From contig CAKSFM010000008.1 in assembly GCA_934454525.1 (NCBI GenBank), positions 47,052 to 111,051 of the forward strand: a DNA stretch of 64,000 nucleotides. Direction: 5' to 3'. Within the stretch, counting starts at the first letter, position 1. The number at the start of each line of letters is the position of its first letter. The notes below the pieces were generated by a model, which saw only the letters and a program-made list of their open reading frames with translations, did not search any database and had not been told where the DNA came from. The position numbers and the translations under genes are program-made. Shown here piece after piece: positions 53,358 through 62,535 of this stretch. Source of the DNA: an uncultured Clostridia bacterium (GTDB taxonomy: Bacteria; Bacillota; Clostridia; UMGS1883).

Positions 53358-55098
53358 ACTCTTCCTGTTCCGTTTTGCTGCGGTACAGCTTTGCGTAAAA
53401 ACCGTTTTGTGCAAGCAGTTCGCAGTGTGTTCCCTGTTCGATTATGTTTCCGTCACGCATAACGAGGATCATATCGGCTCCGCGTATTGTCGAAAGCCGG
53501 TGGGCAACAATAAAGCTCGTTCTGCCCTGCATCAGTTCAGCAAATGCAGCCTGAATTTTTATTTCGGTGCGTGTATCAATCGATGAGGTTGCCTCATCAA
53601 GAATCAGCATGGGCGGCAGGCAAAGCATAACCCTTGCGATGCACAGAAGCTGCTTCTGCCCGACGGAAAGTTCCGCTGCTCCCTCGCCGATTACAGTATC
53701 GTAACCATCGGGAAGCCTTTTTATAAACGAATGAGCATGCGCCCTTTTTGCCGCTTCGGTTATTTCCTCATCTGACGCTGCCGGATTTCCGTAGGCAATA
53801 TTTTCACGCACGGTTCCGCTGCGCAGCCATGTGTCCTGCAGCACCATCCCAAAGCTGCGGCGAAGCGACCGCCGCGTAACCTCCCTGATATCCGTACCGT
53901 CCACCATTATGCTGCCGGTGCGCACATCGTAAAACCGCATCAGCAGATTTATGAGCGTGGTTTTTCCGCATCCCGTCGGGCCGACAATAGCTACTCTCTG
54001 CCCCGGTTCCGCCTTTACGGATATATTTTCAAGAAGTGATTTTTCCGGCGTATAGCTGAATGAAACATTTTTAAACTCAACGCTGCCCCTTGGTGACAGT
54101 ATTTCTCTGCCGCCTTTGTCGGGCAATTCTTCTTTTTCTTCCAGAAGCTCAAATATCCGTGCGAGCGACGCTTTCGCATTTTGCAGCTCGGTTATAACTC
54201 CGCTTATTTCGTTAAACGGCTTTGCATACTGCCCGGCATAGCTCAGAAAAACGCTCAGCTGCCCGACCGTAAGACCGCCGTTCACGGTGAAAAGTGCGCT
54301 CACAAGGCACACACAGGCATAAATAATATTATTAACAAGACGGGTACTGGGATTTGTCAGGCTTGAAAAAAACGTTGCCGAAAATGCTGCCTTGCCGAAC
54401 CTTTCATTGATTTCATCAAACGCAGCAAGCGTTTCTTCTTCATGTGAATAAGCAGAGATGACCTTCATCCCGTCAGTTATTTCATTAATCATCGCAGTTT
54501 GTTCGCCGCGGATAGATGCCTGCGCTGTGAACCATCGGTGAATTTTTCCCGATATAAAGCTTGCCGTAAAAAGCGAAAGCGGCGTCAGCGCTGCCACAAG
54601 CAATGTTATCATAACATTGTACCGGAGCATTATGCACAGTGTTCCGACAATTGTGATAATCCCCGTAAAGAGCTGTGAAAGACCCATCAGCATACCGTCC
54701 GAAAAGGTATCGACATCCGAAACCATCCGCCCGAGAATATCTCCCGAAAGATGCGTATCAAGGTAAGACAGCGGCAGACGGTGCAGCTTGCTGAAAATAT
54801 CCGTGCGCAAATCCCGCGAAACACCGAATGTCATTTTATTGTTGCTCATTGCAAGAAGCTGCTGTGCAGCTGCCGCAAGCACCGAAAGAACGGCAATTCG
54901 GGCAACATATGCATACACTCCCTCAAAGTTCACCTTTCCAGCGGCGATCATGCAATCAATTGCCTTTCCGCACAGCACCGGAATAATAAGCTGCACCGCT
55001 GAGCTTACGGCAGCGCAAAGCACACTTATCACCGCGCAGTGCATATATGGTTTAAGATACGGCGCAATTCTTTTCCAAAGTCCTTTTTTCATTTTCAC
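53356..55098 (-). CDS. ABC exporter half, catalytic-site-competent subunit
   Basis: A 580-residue half exporter with six helices (about 15-300) and an ATPase domain (about 340-580). Walker A is GPTGCGKTT, Walker B LILDEATSSID with the catalytic Glu, while the signature reads LSVGQ in place of LSGGQ. It pairs with the next gene, whose Walker B lacks the Glu, giving a heterodimer of BmrCD/TM287-288 type for drugs or lipids. The start is the GTG at 55098, overlapping the upstream stop; AAAGGA lies six bases before it. Confidence 0.93.
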   Translation of the reverse strand: MKMKKGLWKRIAPYLKPYMHCAVISVLCAAVSSAVQLIIPVLCGKAIDCMIAAGKVNFEGVYAYVARIAVLSVLAAAAQQLLAMSNNKMTFGVSRDLRTDIFSKLHRLPLSYLDTHLSGDILGRMVSDVDTFSDGMLMGLSQLFTGIITIVGTLCIMLRYNVMITLLVAALTPLSLFTASFISGKIHRWFTAQASIRGEQTAMINEITDGMKVISAYSHEEETLAAFDEINERFGKAAFSATFFSSLTNPSTRLVNNIIYACVCLVSALFTVNGGLTVGQLSVFLSYAGQYAKPFNEISGVITELQNAKASLARIFELLEEKEELPDKGGREILSPRGSVEFKNVSFSYTPEKSLLENISVKAEPGQRVAIVGPTGCGKTTLINLLMRFYDVRTGSIMVDGTDIREVTRRSLRRSFGMVLQDTWLRSGTVRENIAYGNPAASDEEITEAAKRAHAHSFIKRLPDGYDTVIGEGAAELSVGQKQLLCIARVMLCLPPMLILDEATSSIDTRTEIKIQAAFAELMQGRTSFIVAHRLSTIRGADMILVMRDGNIIEQGTHCELLAQNGFYAKLYRSKTEQEE

Positions 55099-56819
55099 TC
55101 GCCGTCCTTTCCCGAAGCACTGTCATAAATTTCCCTATACACCGGGCACACTGAAAGGAGCTTCTCATGCGTTCCGATTCCGGCAAGTGCGCCGTCATCA
55201 AGCACAAGGATTTTGTCAGCATGTTCAATTGAAACCGTTCGCTGACTGACAATCAGGAGCGTTGGCTTCCACGGCAGATTTTTTATCGCGCGGCGCATGG
55301 CTGCATCAGTTGCATAATCAAGAGCCGAGGAGCTGTCGTCAAGAATGAGCATATCTGACTTTGCCGCAATTGCGCGCGCAACGCAAAGGCGCTGGCGCTG
55401 ACCGCCGGAAAAATTTCTTCCTCCCTGCTCCACCTCCGCGTCAAGCATTCCGTCCTTCCGGCGCACAAAATCCGCCGCCTGCGCGGTTTCCAGCGCTGCC
55501 CAAAGCTCGTCATCGCCTGCGTTCGGGTTTCCGTACAAAAGATTGCTGCGAACCGTACCCGAAAACAGCTGCGCTTTCTGCATAACGACAGCCACACGCT
55601 TTCTGAGCGCTTTTTTATCCCAGTCGCGTATGTCATATCCCATAAACTCGATTCTGCCGCCGGTTGCATCATAAAAGCGCGCAGCAAGGCTGACAAGCGT
55701 TGTTTTTCCGCTTCCTGTTCCGCCGATAATTCCGATTGTTTCACCGCGCTTTGCCGAAAAGCTTATATTTGTGAGAGAATTTTCCGAAGCTCCGCCATAT
55801 CTCAGACTTACGTTTTCAAACGAGAGCACCGTATCTCCGCTGCCCTCGGTTACCGACTTATACAGCAGTGACGGCTTTGTATCAAGTATCTGCGCAATTC
55901 TCCCGCTGCTTACAACCGCTTTGCTGAGCTGAACGATAAGATTTGCCAGTTTCACAAGCTCAACAAGAATTTGTGAAAGATAATTTATCAGCGCAATCAC
56001 ATTACCCGAAAGGAGAACGCCGCCGTTCACCTTTGCAGCACCTATCCACAATATCAGAATAATACCGCCGTTCACTACAATATAGCTCAGCGGATTCATC
56101 AAAGCGCTTTCCCTGCCTGCCTTAAGCTGAAGAGCGGCAAGTTCCGAATTTTCGCTTTCGAAGCACTTGCTTTCGCGCTCCTCCGTTCCGAATGCGCGGA
56201 TAACGCGAACACCTTCCAGATTGCCGCGCGCCGTCCTTGTAACGCGGTCAAGCTGCTGCTGCTGCTTTTTGTACTGCGGCTTTGTTATAAACATTACTCC
56301 GAAAACAATCACAAACAGAATCGGGATTGCCGCCGCGAATACAAGCGCAACGCTGCGGTTTATCGTGAACGCCATTATCATTGCGCCGAACACGATAAAC
56401 GGACTGCGCAGAAACAGCCGCAGAAACATATTGATTCCGTTCTGAACCTGATTAACGTCCGCCGTCATACGCGTAATCAATGCGGAAGCGCCGAACTTGT
56501 CCAGCTCGGGAAATCCGAAGCTTTGAATGGTCTTGAGCAAATCATGCCTCAGACCCGTTGAAGTTCCGATAGCCGCGCGCGCCGCAAAATACTGAGCGGT
56601 AAAGCTTGATGCAAGACCAAGCGCTGCCATAAGCAGCAAAAGCGCAAAACGCGACAGAATATATTCCGTACTGCCGCCGGTAATTCCAACGTCAATTATT
56701 TTTGCCACAATCAGCGGCACGGTAAGGTCAAACAATGCCTCAAGCATTTTAAAAAGCGGTGCAAGTATGCTTTCCTTTTTATATTTTTTCAGATATGGTA
56801 AAAGATATTTCAAGTTCAA
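55095..56819 (-). CDS. ABC exporter half, degenerate-site subunit
   Basis: A 574-residue half exporter. Six helices are followed by an ATPase domain with Walker A GGTGSGKTT, signature FSGGQRQRL and Walker B LILDDSSSALD, where Asp replaces the catalytic Glu. This marks the degenerate site of heterodimeric exporters. The start is probably the TTG at 56819, just after AAAGGA; the TTG at 56813 or the GTG at 56837 are alternatives. The two genes overlap by four bases. Confidence 0.93.
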   Translation of the reverse strand: MNLKYLLPYLKKYKKESILAPLFKMLEALFDLTVPLIVAKIIDVGITGGSTEYILSRFALLLLMAALGLASSFTAQYFAARAAIGTSTGLRHDLLKTIQSFGFPELDKFGASALITRMTADVNQVQNGINMFLRLFLRSPFIVFGAMIMAFTINRSVALVFAAAIPILFVIVFGVMFITKPQYKKQQQQLDRVTRTARGNLEGVRVIRAFGTEERESKCFESENSELAALQLKAGRESALMNPLSYIVVNGGIILILWIGAAKVNGGVLLSGNVIALINYLSQILVELVKLANLIVQLSKAVVSSGRIAQILDTKPSLLYKSVTEGSGDTVLSFENVSLRYGGASENSLTNISFSAKRGETIGIIGGTGSGKTTLVSLAARFYDATGGRIEFMGYDIRDWDKKALRKRVAVVMQKAQLFSGTVRSNLLYGNPNAGDDELWAALETAQAADFVRRKDGMLDAEVEQGGRNFSGGQRQRLCVARAIAAKSDMLILDDSSSALDYATDAAMRRAIKNLPWKPTLLIVSQRTVSIEHADKILVLDDGALAGIGTHEKLLSVCPVYREIYDSASGKDGE

Positions 56820-56845
56820 TCTGTCCTTTCTCAACACATTAAATT

Positions 56846-56874
56846 ATTTTACCATGCGGCTGAGAAAATTGCAA
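56846..56874 (-). promoter_or_regulatory. Candidate sigma-A promoter of the ABC operon
   Basis: On the minus strand, TTGCAA and TAAAAT are 17 bases apart, with the -10 about 27 bases from the start codon. Confidence 0.65.
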
Positions 56875-56999
56875 CCGTTTTAAGTGCCGGCACATTGATT
56901 TTCGCAAAAAATCCCCGGCCGGTATTTAATATGCGGAAAATTTATTCCGCAATGTACGGATTCAGGCTTAAGACACACTAACATTCAATGAGAATTTAT

Positions 57000-57194
57000 A
57001 TGTCAATTATAAAACAATTGAAAATACACACCGGTATTTCGAAAACAACATTAAACGGCGTTATTGACAGCACCGCAACATATGAAATTATAGATAATGT
57101 ATTAATAATTCGTACGTCAACACATGATGCAATACATATAACAAAGGAATTTGGCAAAAAGCTTGTTGACATTATCAATAATGAGCTTATTTAA
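57000..57194 (+). CDS. Small AT-rich hypothetical protein
   Basis: A 64-residue frame (MSIIKQLKIHTGISK...) with mixed alpha/beta character, no membrane segment and no known motif. The codons are much more AT-rich than those of the neighbours, which suggests recent transfer or non-coding sequence. No strong ribosome site is seen, only GAGAA. A good terminator hairpin follows at 57217. It may be a real small gene from a mobile element. Confidence 0.4.
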   Translation: MSIIKQLKIHTGISKTTLNGVIDSTATYEIIDNVLIIRTSTHDAIHITKEFGKKLVDIINNELI

Positions 57195-57216
57195 TGCGTT
57201 ATAGTTAAAAATGCTG

Positions 57217-57246
57217 AGCGCCCCGCTTCAAATGAAGCGGGGCGCT
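57217..57246. terminator. Bidirectional terminator
   Basis: A perfect 14-bp stem AGCGCCCCGCTTCA and its complement with a 2-base loop lies between 57194 (+) and 57250 (-). Confidence 0.85.
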
Positions 57247-57249
57247 GTT

Positions 57250-57498
57250 TCATACGGCGCGGCGTTCGCGTGATATGCGCAGAACGCGGCGGTATTCCTC
57301 CTCGGCGCATTTAAGCTTTGCGGCGCAAAGCTCTGCGTCCTCTTTATTCTTCACATCGAGCAGCGCCGCACGCAGGTCTGCAACCTCCATTCGCGCAAGC
57401 ACAAGCCTTTCTTCAATATCGCATGTTGCATATTTCGTATCGCGCAGCCGCTGCACCGCCGTTTTAAGCATTTCCGTGATTTTCTTCATATCAGCCAT
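57250..57498 (-). CDS. Small coiled-coil protein
   Basis: An 82-residue, fully helical, charged protein with heptad-like spacing of Leu, Ala and Val (EERLVLARMEVADLRAALLD in the middle). I do not recognise the family. AAGGAGGGA gives a strong ribosome site, so it is probably translated. It is a stand-alone gene between terminators. Confidence 0.65.
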   Translation of the reverse strand: MADMKKITEMLKTAVQRLRDTKYATCDIEERLVLARMEVADLRAALLDVKNKEDAELCAAKLKCAEEEYRRVLRISRERRAV

Positions 57499-57556
57499 TT
57501 TTATCCCTCCTTATAGAAATCTATACGCGGAGGAATTGCAAATTATGCGCAAAAAG

Positions 57557-57610
57557 GGGCTGTAAAAAACTTCGGAACGCAGGAAAAGAAAAACCTTTGG
57601 TTTTCGGGAG
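57557..57610 (+). repeat. Dispersed intergenic repeat, copy 3 (diverged), joined to another shared piece
   Basis: CTGTAAAAAACTTCGGAACGC is a diverged form of the repeat core at 20001 and 51133. It runs into AAAACCTTTGGTTTTCGGGA at 57590-57610, whose inverted copy lies at 51765-51785. Confidence 0.65.
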
Positions 57611-57707
57611 TCCTGAGCGGTGTACATCACCGGTTAACACAAAGCCGAAGCTTTGGCTCAGTTTGTTAATCCCAAAGCTTTTTTCCTATCCCCGTGAAAA
57701 AGCGAAA

Positions 57708-57747
57708 GCAGTTTAAAAAGCCAATCGGCTTTTTAAACTGCCTTTTT
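57708..57747. terminator. Terminator of the dnaX-ybaB-recR operon
   Basis: A perfect 15-bp stem (GCAGTTTAAAAAGCC and complement, loop AATC) starts just after the recR stop. T-rich tracts lie on both sides. Confidence 0.85.
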
Positions 57748-58338
57748 TCAGATTTCCCGTCTGCCCTCCATAGCGCGCGCAAGCGTAACTTCATCGGCAA
57801 ATTCGATATCGCCGCCGACAGGAAGTCCGTGCGCAAGGCGCGTTACCTTAACGCCCATCGGTTTAAGCAGCCGCGCGATATACATTGCCGTTGCCTCACC
57901 CTCAACGGTTGAATTGGTTGCCATAATGATTTCATTAACCTCCGGTGTGAGTCTTGCGAGCAGCTCACGGATTTTAATATCATCCGGTCCGACGCCGTCC
58001 ATCGGAGATATCGCGCCGTGCAGCACATGGTACAGTCCTTTGTATTCGCCCGTTTTTTCCATTGCCGTCACGTCCTTGGGACTTTCCATAACGCAGATAA
58101 CGCTCCTGTCGCGCTTATCCGATGCGCACACATCGCACAGCGGTTTATCCGTAAGGTTCTGGCAGCACTCGCATAAATGCACCTTTGTCCGTGCATTTGT
58201 CACCGCCGCTATAAACCTTTCAGCCTTTGAATCGGGCATATTCATAATATAAAATGCCAGTCTGACGGCGCTTTTGTGACCGATACCGGGCATTTTTTCA
58301 AATTCATCGATAAGCTCCTCCAGAGAAACGGGATACAT
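57748..58338 (-). CDS. recR: Recombination mediator RecR
   Basis: A 196-residue RecR that works with RecO to load RecA at gaps. The N-terminal helix-hairpin-helix has MPGIGHKSAVRLAFYI. The zinc finger is Cys56, Cys59, Cys68 and Cys71. The Toprim domain has ICVMESPKDVTAMEKTGEY. The gene lies 19 bases after ybaB in the usual dnaX-ybaB-recR order. Confidence 0.97.
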   Translation of the reverse strand: MYPVSLEELIDEFEKMPGIGHKSAVRLAFYIMNMPDSKAERFIAAVTNARTKVHLCECCQNLTDKPLCDVCASDKRDRSVICVMESPKDVTAMEKTGEYKGLYHVLHGAISPMDGVGPDDIKIRELLARLTPEVNEIIMATNSTVEGEATAMYIARLLKPMGVKVTRLAHGLPVGGDIEFADEVTLARAMEGRREI

Positions 58339-58357
58339 AACGATACCTGCCTTTTAA

Positions 58358-58705
58358 TCAGAATAAACCGGGGATACTCATGCCGCCCGTGATGCTGCTC
58401 AGGCTGCTTGCTGCCGCTTCATCTGCCTTGCGCATAGCCTCGTTTACGGCGCTTACAATCATGTCCTGAAGCATTTCAACATCATCGGGATCAACCGCAT
58501 CGGGAGAAATGGTAAGCTCAATAAGCTCCTTTTTTCCGTTGACCTTAACGCTTACCGCACCGCCGCCGACGCTTGCTTCAACAATTTTCTCGCCAAGCTC
58601 CTCCTGCGCCTTAAGCATTTCCTCCTGCATTTTCTGAGCCTTTTTTATCATGCTGTTCATGTTGCCCATTCCGCCCATGTTACGCGGAAATCCACCCTTT
58701 GCCAT
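58358..58705 (-). CDS. YbaB/EbfC nucleoid-associated protein
   Basis: A 115-residue DNA-binding protein of the YbaB/EbfC family. The Gly- and Met-rich start (GGFPRNMGGMGNMNSMIK) leads to the QKMQEEMLKAQEEL helix and a beta sheet with VKVNGKKELIELTISPDAVDP. The start is the ATG at 58705 behind GAGAGG. It lies 13 bases downstream of dnaX and is thought to act in DNA organisation or repair with RecR. Confidence 0.95.
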   Translation of the reverse strand: MAKGGFPRNMGGMGNMNSMIKKAQKMQEEMLKAQEELGEKIVEASVGGGAVSVKVNGKKELIELTISPDAVDPDDVEMLQDMIVSAVNEAMRKADEAAASSLSSITGGMSIPGLF

Positions 58706-58718
58706 AATTTTCAACCTC

Positions 58719-60293
58719 TCAATCTATCTGCGTTATCGGCAGATTAATAATATCTTCCATCGGGTCGCCCTTTTTAACGCCCGGAACATATGAATCAAAA
58801 TCGCTTTCTGTTCGCGTTACAACATCTATATCCATGCCCGTATGCTGCCTGACGGACGCCTTCACGCGGTCAAGACCGCTGTTGGCTATCTCCTGCATCT
58901 GTCTGCCGCCCTCGTTCGGGAAGGTCAGCGCAAGCTTCCCGTTTTCCTCACGCAGAGCCGCGTTTTCCAGCACGGTATACAGAGAAATGCTTTCCGAAGC
59001 GTCATTCATGATCTCCGGCCAGACATCCATAACCTTATTCACAAACTCACTCTGCGGCTTGAACAGCGGTTTTTCTTCCTTTTCCGCTGCTTCCGCCTCT
59101 TTTTCCGGAGCTGCCGCTTTGTCGGCTTTTCTTTTCGGAACGGAAATTTCACCGCTTTCAAGCTTCCGTTCAAGCTCGCCGATTCGTGCCATAAGTGCGT
59201 CAACGCTGCCGTCGTTTCCTTTAACGCACAGCTTTATGAGAGCTGCCTCAAAAACAACGCGCGGATTCGTCATAAATCTTGACGAACTCATCGCTTCCGA
59301 CAGAGTTTTTACCGTGTACAACAGTTTTTCCGTTGAATATTCCTTTGAATATTCCTCCAAAAGCTTATAATCATCGCCGGAAAAATCACTTCTGCATCTC
59401 CCGGTAACGGAAATAATCAGCATATCGCGCATCGCCTTTATGACGGCCTCTATAAACGGCGGAAGATTTTTTCCGCGTGCGCAGACATCTTCAATACACG
59501 CAAGCGCACCGGACGGTTCCTCCGCTCCGACGCTTCGGCAAACCTCCAGCACGGACGAATTTTCCGCCCTGCCGAGAAATTCCGCAACGAACTCCGAATC
59601 AACCTCTTTGCCTGCCGCAACGCACGGATCAAGGCAGCTGAGCGCGTCACGCAGGGCGCCGTCCGCCGCTTCCGCAATCATGCGAAGCGCCTTTTCCTCT
59701 GCAATTATGCCCTCTGCATTGCAGATATAATCAAGCCTTTCATAAATATCCTCCGGTGTTATTCGCTTAAAGTCAAATCTTTGGCAGCGCGATGAAATCG
59801 TGTCGAGAACCTTATTTGCCTCCGTTGTCGCAAGCACAAATTTAACGTGTGCCGGCGGTTCCTCAAGCAGCTTTAAAAGCGCGTTAAACGCGTCCTTGCT
59901 GAGTGCATGAACCTCGTCAATGATATATACTTTATATTTTGTAATTGCAGCCGTATAGCTTGCTTCCTCGCGCAGCATCCTGATATTGTCAACGCCGCTG
60001 TTGCTTGCCGCGTCAATCTCGACAATATCCATAATGCTGCCGTTTAATATTCCGCGGCAGGTTTCACATTCGTTGCACGGGTTGCCGTTCTGCGGATTTT
60101 CGCAGTTGATTGCACGGCTGAGTATCCGTGCGGTCGATGTTTTTCCCGTTCCGCGGCTGCCGCAGAACAGAAACGCATGCCCGCAGGTTCCGTTTTTAAC
60201 CTCATTTTTAATTGTTTCCGTAACATGGCGCTGCCCGACAACATCGTCAAACGTTTTCGGCCGCCATTTTCTGTACAATGCCTGATATTCCAC
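58719..60293 (-). CDS. dnaX: DNA polymerase III subunits gamma/tau
   Basis: A 524-residue clamp-loader ATPase. Walker A is GSRGTGKT (45-52), the zinc module uses Cys64, Cys73, Cys76 and Cys79, Walker B is IIDEVH and SRC is at 168-170. The part after about 385 is a charged linker (KADKAAAPEKEAEAAEKEE) and a tau-like C-terminal domain. The start is the GTG at 60293 giving MEYQALYRKWRP, behind GGGGGTGA; the GTG at 60311 is inside the ribosome site. Confidence 0.97.
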   Translation of the reverse strand: MEYQALYRKWRPKTFDDVVGQRHVTETIKNEVKNGTCGHAFLFCGSRGTGKTSTARILSRAINCENPQNGNPCNECETCRGILNGSIMDIVEIDAASNSGVDNIRMLREEASYTAAITKYKVYIIDEVHALSKDAFNALLKLLEEPPAHVKFVLATTEANKVLDTISSRCQRFDFKRITPEDIYERLDYICNAEGIIAEEKALRMIAEAADGALRDALSCLDPCVAAGKEVDSEFVAEFLGRAENSSVLEVCRSVGAEEPSGALACIEDVCARGKNLPPFIEAVIKAMRDMLIISVTGRCRSDFSGDDYKLLEEYSKEYSTEKLLYTVKTLSEAMSSSRFMTNPRVVFEAALIKLCVKGNDGSVDALMARIGELERKLESGEISVPKRKADKAAAPEKEAEAAEKEEKPLFKPQSEFVNKVMDVWPEIMNDASESISLYTVLENAALREENGKLALTFPNEGGRQMQEIANSGLDRVKASVRQHTGMDIDVVTRTESDFDSYVPGVKKGDPMEDIINLPITQID

Positions 60294-60334
60294 GCGTTTC
60301 ACCCCCGGCACAGAAATTTTTCCATAATACCAAA

Positions 60335-60357
60335 AATAAGCCTCCGCAAAGGCTTAT
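60335..60357 (-). terminator. Terminator of the SRP RNA
   Basis: AATAAGCC pairs with GGCTTATT around an 8-base loop and is followed by TTTTTGG on the minus strand, directly after the RNA 3' end. Confidence 0.8.
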
Positions 60358-60359
60358 TA

Positions 60360-60630
60360 TGCCGCACACCCCGGAATCGGCGCAGATCCATACGCGGAAA
60401 TCATGCAGTTAGCTCGAGCCAGGCACCCTCGCGGCACACACCGATGACCGCTTATCGCTGCTCGGTTCCCCGCCTGACGAGGTTCACGGGTCGATATTGC
60501 GCAAGACCCGGCTGTCAACACCACTTACATGCTCCTGCCGTACAGATAAAACGCCTCAACCGGGGAATTCACCCCCGCTACAGCGGATTGCGGATACAGG
60601 GCACCGCTACCTCCCCGGTTAGTACAGCAT
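60360..60630 (-). ncRNA. ffs: Signal recognition particle RNA, large bacterial type
   Basis: About 271 bases. The helix 8 core reads GTCAGG, CGGGGAACCG, AGCAGC on the minus strand, equal to the SRP domain with a GGAA tetraloop, the site for Ffh. The 5' end TGCTGTAC pairs with the 3' end GTGCGGCA, closing the molecule. The length suggests that an Alu domain is present as in Bacillus scRNA. Its position upstream of dnaX is typical of Firmicutes. The ends are set by pairing, promoter and terminator and may be off by a few bases. Confidence 0.93.
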
Positions 60631-60634
60631 TGAT

Positions 60635-60663
60635 AGTATACCATGAATAATAATGCTTTTCAA
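60635..60663 (-). promoter_or_regulatory. Sigma-A promoter of the SRP RNA
   Basis: On the minus strand, TTGAAA and TATACT are separated by 17 bases, and the -10 ends about 5-7 bases before the RNA 5' end. Confidence 0.85.
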
Positions 60664-60686
60664 TACTTTTTTTGAATTATTTTTAC

Positions 60687-61481
60687 TTATTTAATCATGT
60701 GAATATCCATCTGCGGATACGGAATTGATATTCCGTTTTTATCAAACTCCGCTTTGACCTGCTCCTCAAGGTCAAAATAGACGCTCCAGTATTTTTCGGA
60801 CGGACACCACACACGGAAAGCAAAATCAAGTGAGCTTTCACCGTGATTTTTAAGTCTTGCCGTCGGTTCGGGACTTTCAAGCACATCGGGGTGATTTTTT
60901 GCAATACCGAGCAGCACTTCTTTTACCTTTTCAACATCGCACTCATAGCCGGCGCTCACGGTGAGATCAACCATGCGCGTTTTAAATGACGACGCGTTTA
61001 CAAGCGACTGATTTGTAAGCGAACCGTTCGGAACAACAATTCTCCTGTTATCGGGCGTTATTATGCGCGTGTAAAATATTCCTATGCTTTCAACGCTTCC
61101 CGAAACATCTCCGAATGATATGAAATCTCCGACGTTAAACGGCTTGAACAAAAGAATAATCAAACCGCCGGCAATATTTGAAAGACTGCCCTGAAGCGCC
61201 AAGCCGATTGCAACGCCTGCAGAGCCGAGAATTGCAACGAATGATGCCATCGGGATTCCGAGAACACCTGCCGCGCTTATTATAACGATTATTTTCATCA
61301 AAACGGAGCAAAAACTTGTAATAAAGGTTTTCACGCCGGGGTCAAGCCTGTTCATCCCCTTTGATTTCCGCATCAATTTCACAAGAAATGCCGCAAGCTT
61401 GAAGCCGACAATAAGTATCAGTGCGGCAAATATAAGTTTTGACGCCGCTGCCGTCACCGCTGCTGCTAATTTTTCAAGCAT
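60687..61481 (-). CDS. mscS: Small-conductance mechanosensitive channel
   Basis: A 264-residue MscS-type channel that opens on membrane tension to release solutes under osmotic downshock. Three helices lie in the first 120 residues; the pore helix has GSAGVAIGLALQGSLSNIAGG, here cited as AGVAIGLALQGSLSN. The beta domain follows with FKPFNVGDFI and VVPNGSLTNQSLVN. The start overlaps the hslO stop by one base. Confidence 0.95.
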   Translation of the reverse strand: MLEKLAAAVTAAASKLIFAALILIVGFKLAAFLVKLMRKSKGMNRLDPGVKTFITSFCSVLMKIIVIISAAGVLGIPMASFVAILGSAGVAIGLALQGSLSNIAGGLIILLFKPFNVGDFISFGDVSGSVESIGIFYTRIITPDNRRIVVPNGSLTNQSLVNASSFKTRMVDLTVSAGYECDVEKVKEVLLGIAKNHPDVLESPEPTARLKNHGESSLDFAFRVWCPSEKYWSVYFDLEEQVKAEFDKNGISIPYPQMDIHMIK

Positions 61482-62365
61482 TATTTTTTCCTCCCTTTCA
61501 TCAATGACAAAAGCTGCTCCTTTGTGTAGCTGTATTTTTTATCACAGAAATGGCAGGTAATTTCTGCCTTTCCGTCCTCTTCAATTATCTTTTTCAGTTC
61601 GGTTTCGCCAAGGCTTATAAGTGCGCGGTCAGTTCGTTCACGGCTGCAATCGCACAGATATTTTGTCGGTATATTGTCAAAATATTCGATTTCATAACCC
61701 TCAAGAAGCTGCTGCACAATATCCTCCGGAGTTTTGCCCTCTTCAAGAAGCTGCGTCACCGATGATATCTTTGCAATCGCCTTTTCCATTTTGTCAACAT
61801 CGCTTTCAAGCGCTCCGGGAAGCAGCTGCAGAATAAATCCGCCGGCCGATTTCACGCTGTAATCAACATCAACAAGAACCCCGAGCGCAACCGCTGTGGG
61901 AATCTGTTCGCTGCGCGCATAATACGCCGTGATATCCTCGGCAATCTCGCCGTTCACAAGCGGAATTTTGCCGGTATACGGCTCTTTCATCCCCAAATCG
62001 CGCATGACCGTCAGAAAACCGTCACTGCCGACAGCCCCGCCGACATCAAGCTTGCCTGCGCTGTTGAGCGGTAAATCCACAAGCGGATTTCCGACATAAC
62101 CCTTTACCTCCGCCCTTCCGCTGCCAACGGCAAGCACACGCCCGATCGGTCCGCCGCCGCAGAACTGCAGCGTCACGGAATCATCGGAGGATTTCAGCAT
62201 GCTTCCCATCAGAGCGGCTGCCGTGAGCGCTCTGCCGAGCGCCGCAGTTGCCGTCGGCATGGTCTTGTGGATGCGCTGAGCCTCGCTGCAAAGCTGCGTT
62301 GTCCGCGCCGCAAGAATACGCACTGCCCCGTCGGACGTTATCGCATTTACTATATAATCATTCAT
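61481..62365 (-). CDS. hslO: Hsp33 redox-regulated chaperone
   Basis: A 294-residue holding chaperone activated by oxidation. The zinc cysteines are Cys238, Cys240, Cys271 and Cys274 (CDC and CHFC). The N-terminal domain has LQFCGGGPIGRVLAVG and VGSDGFLTVMRDLG motifs. It is the first gene of a two-gene transcript with mscS, a stress-related pair. Confidence 0.96.
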   Translation of the reverse strand: MNDYIVNAITSDGAVRILAARTTQLCSEAQRIHKTMPTATAALGRALTAAALMGSMLKSSDDSVTLQFCGGGPIGRVLAVGSGRAEVKGYVGNPLVDLPLNSAGKLDVGGAVGSDGFLTVMRDLGMKEPYTGKIPLVNGEIAEDITAYYARSEQIPTAVALGVLVDVDYSVKSAGGFILQLLPGALESDVDKMEKAIAKISSVTQLLEEGKTPEDIVQQLLEGYEIEYFDNIPTKYLCDCSRERTDRALISLGETELKKIIEEDGKAEITCHFCDKKYSYTKEQLLSLMKGRKK

Positions 62366-62390
62366 TAAGCTTCATTCCTTTCTCCGATTG

Positions 62391-62419
62391 ATTTTATCAT
62401 ATTTCGCCCGTATAGGCAA
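62391..62419 (-). promoter_or_regulatory. Candidate sigma-A promoter of hslO-mscS
   Basis: On the minus strand, TTGCCT and TAAAAT are 17 bases apart, with the -10 about 25 bases from the hslO start. Confidence 0.65.
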
Positions 62420-62478
62420 GAAAAAAATATTATCCGCACCACGCCCGAAATTATTTTTGTTTTATTCGGGAATTTGTC

Positions 62479-62507
62479 TTGACTAATCGGGAATTTCCCT
62501 ATATAAT
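62479..62507 (+). promoter_or_regulatory. Sigma-A promoter of the L,D-transpeptidase gene
   Basis: TTGACT and TATAAT are 17 bases apart, 28 bases before the start codon. A CGGGAATTT direct repeat (62467 and 62489) flanks the -35 and could bind a regulator. Confidence 0.8.
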
Positions 62508-62535
62508 GGATATACTATATTTTTGGAGTGAGGCT

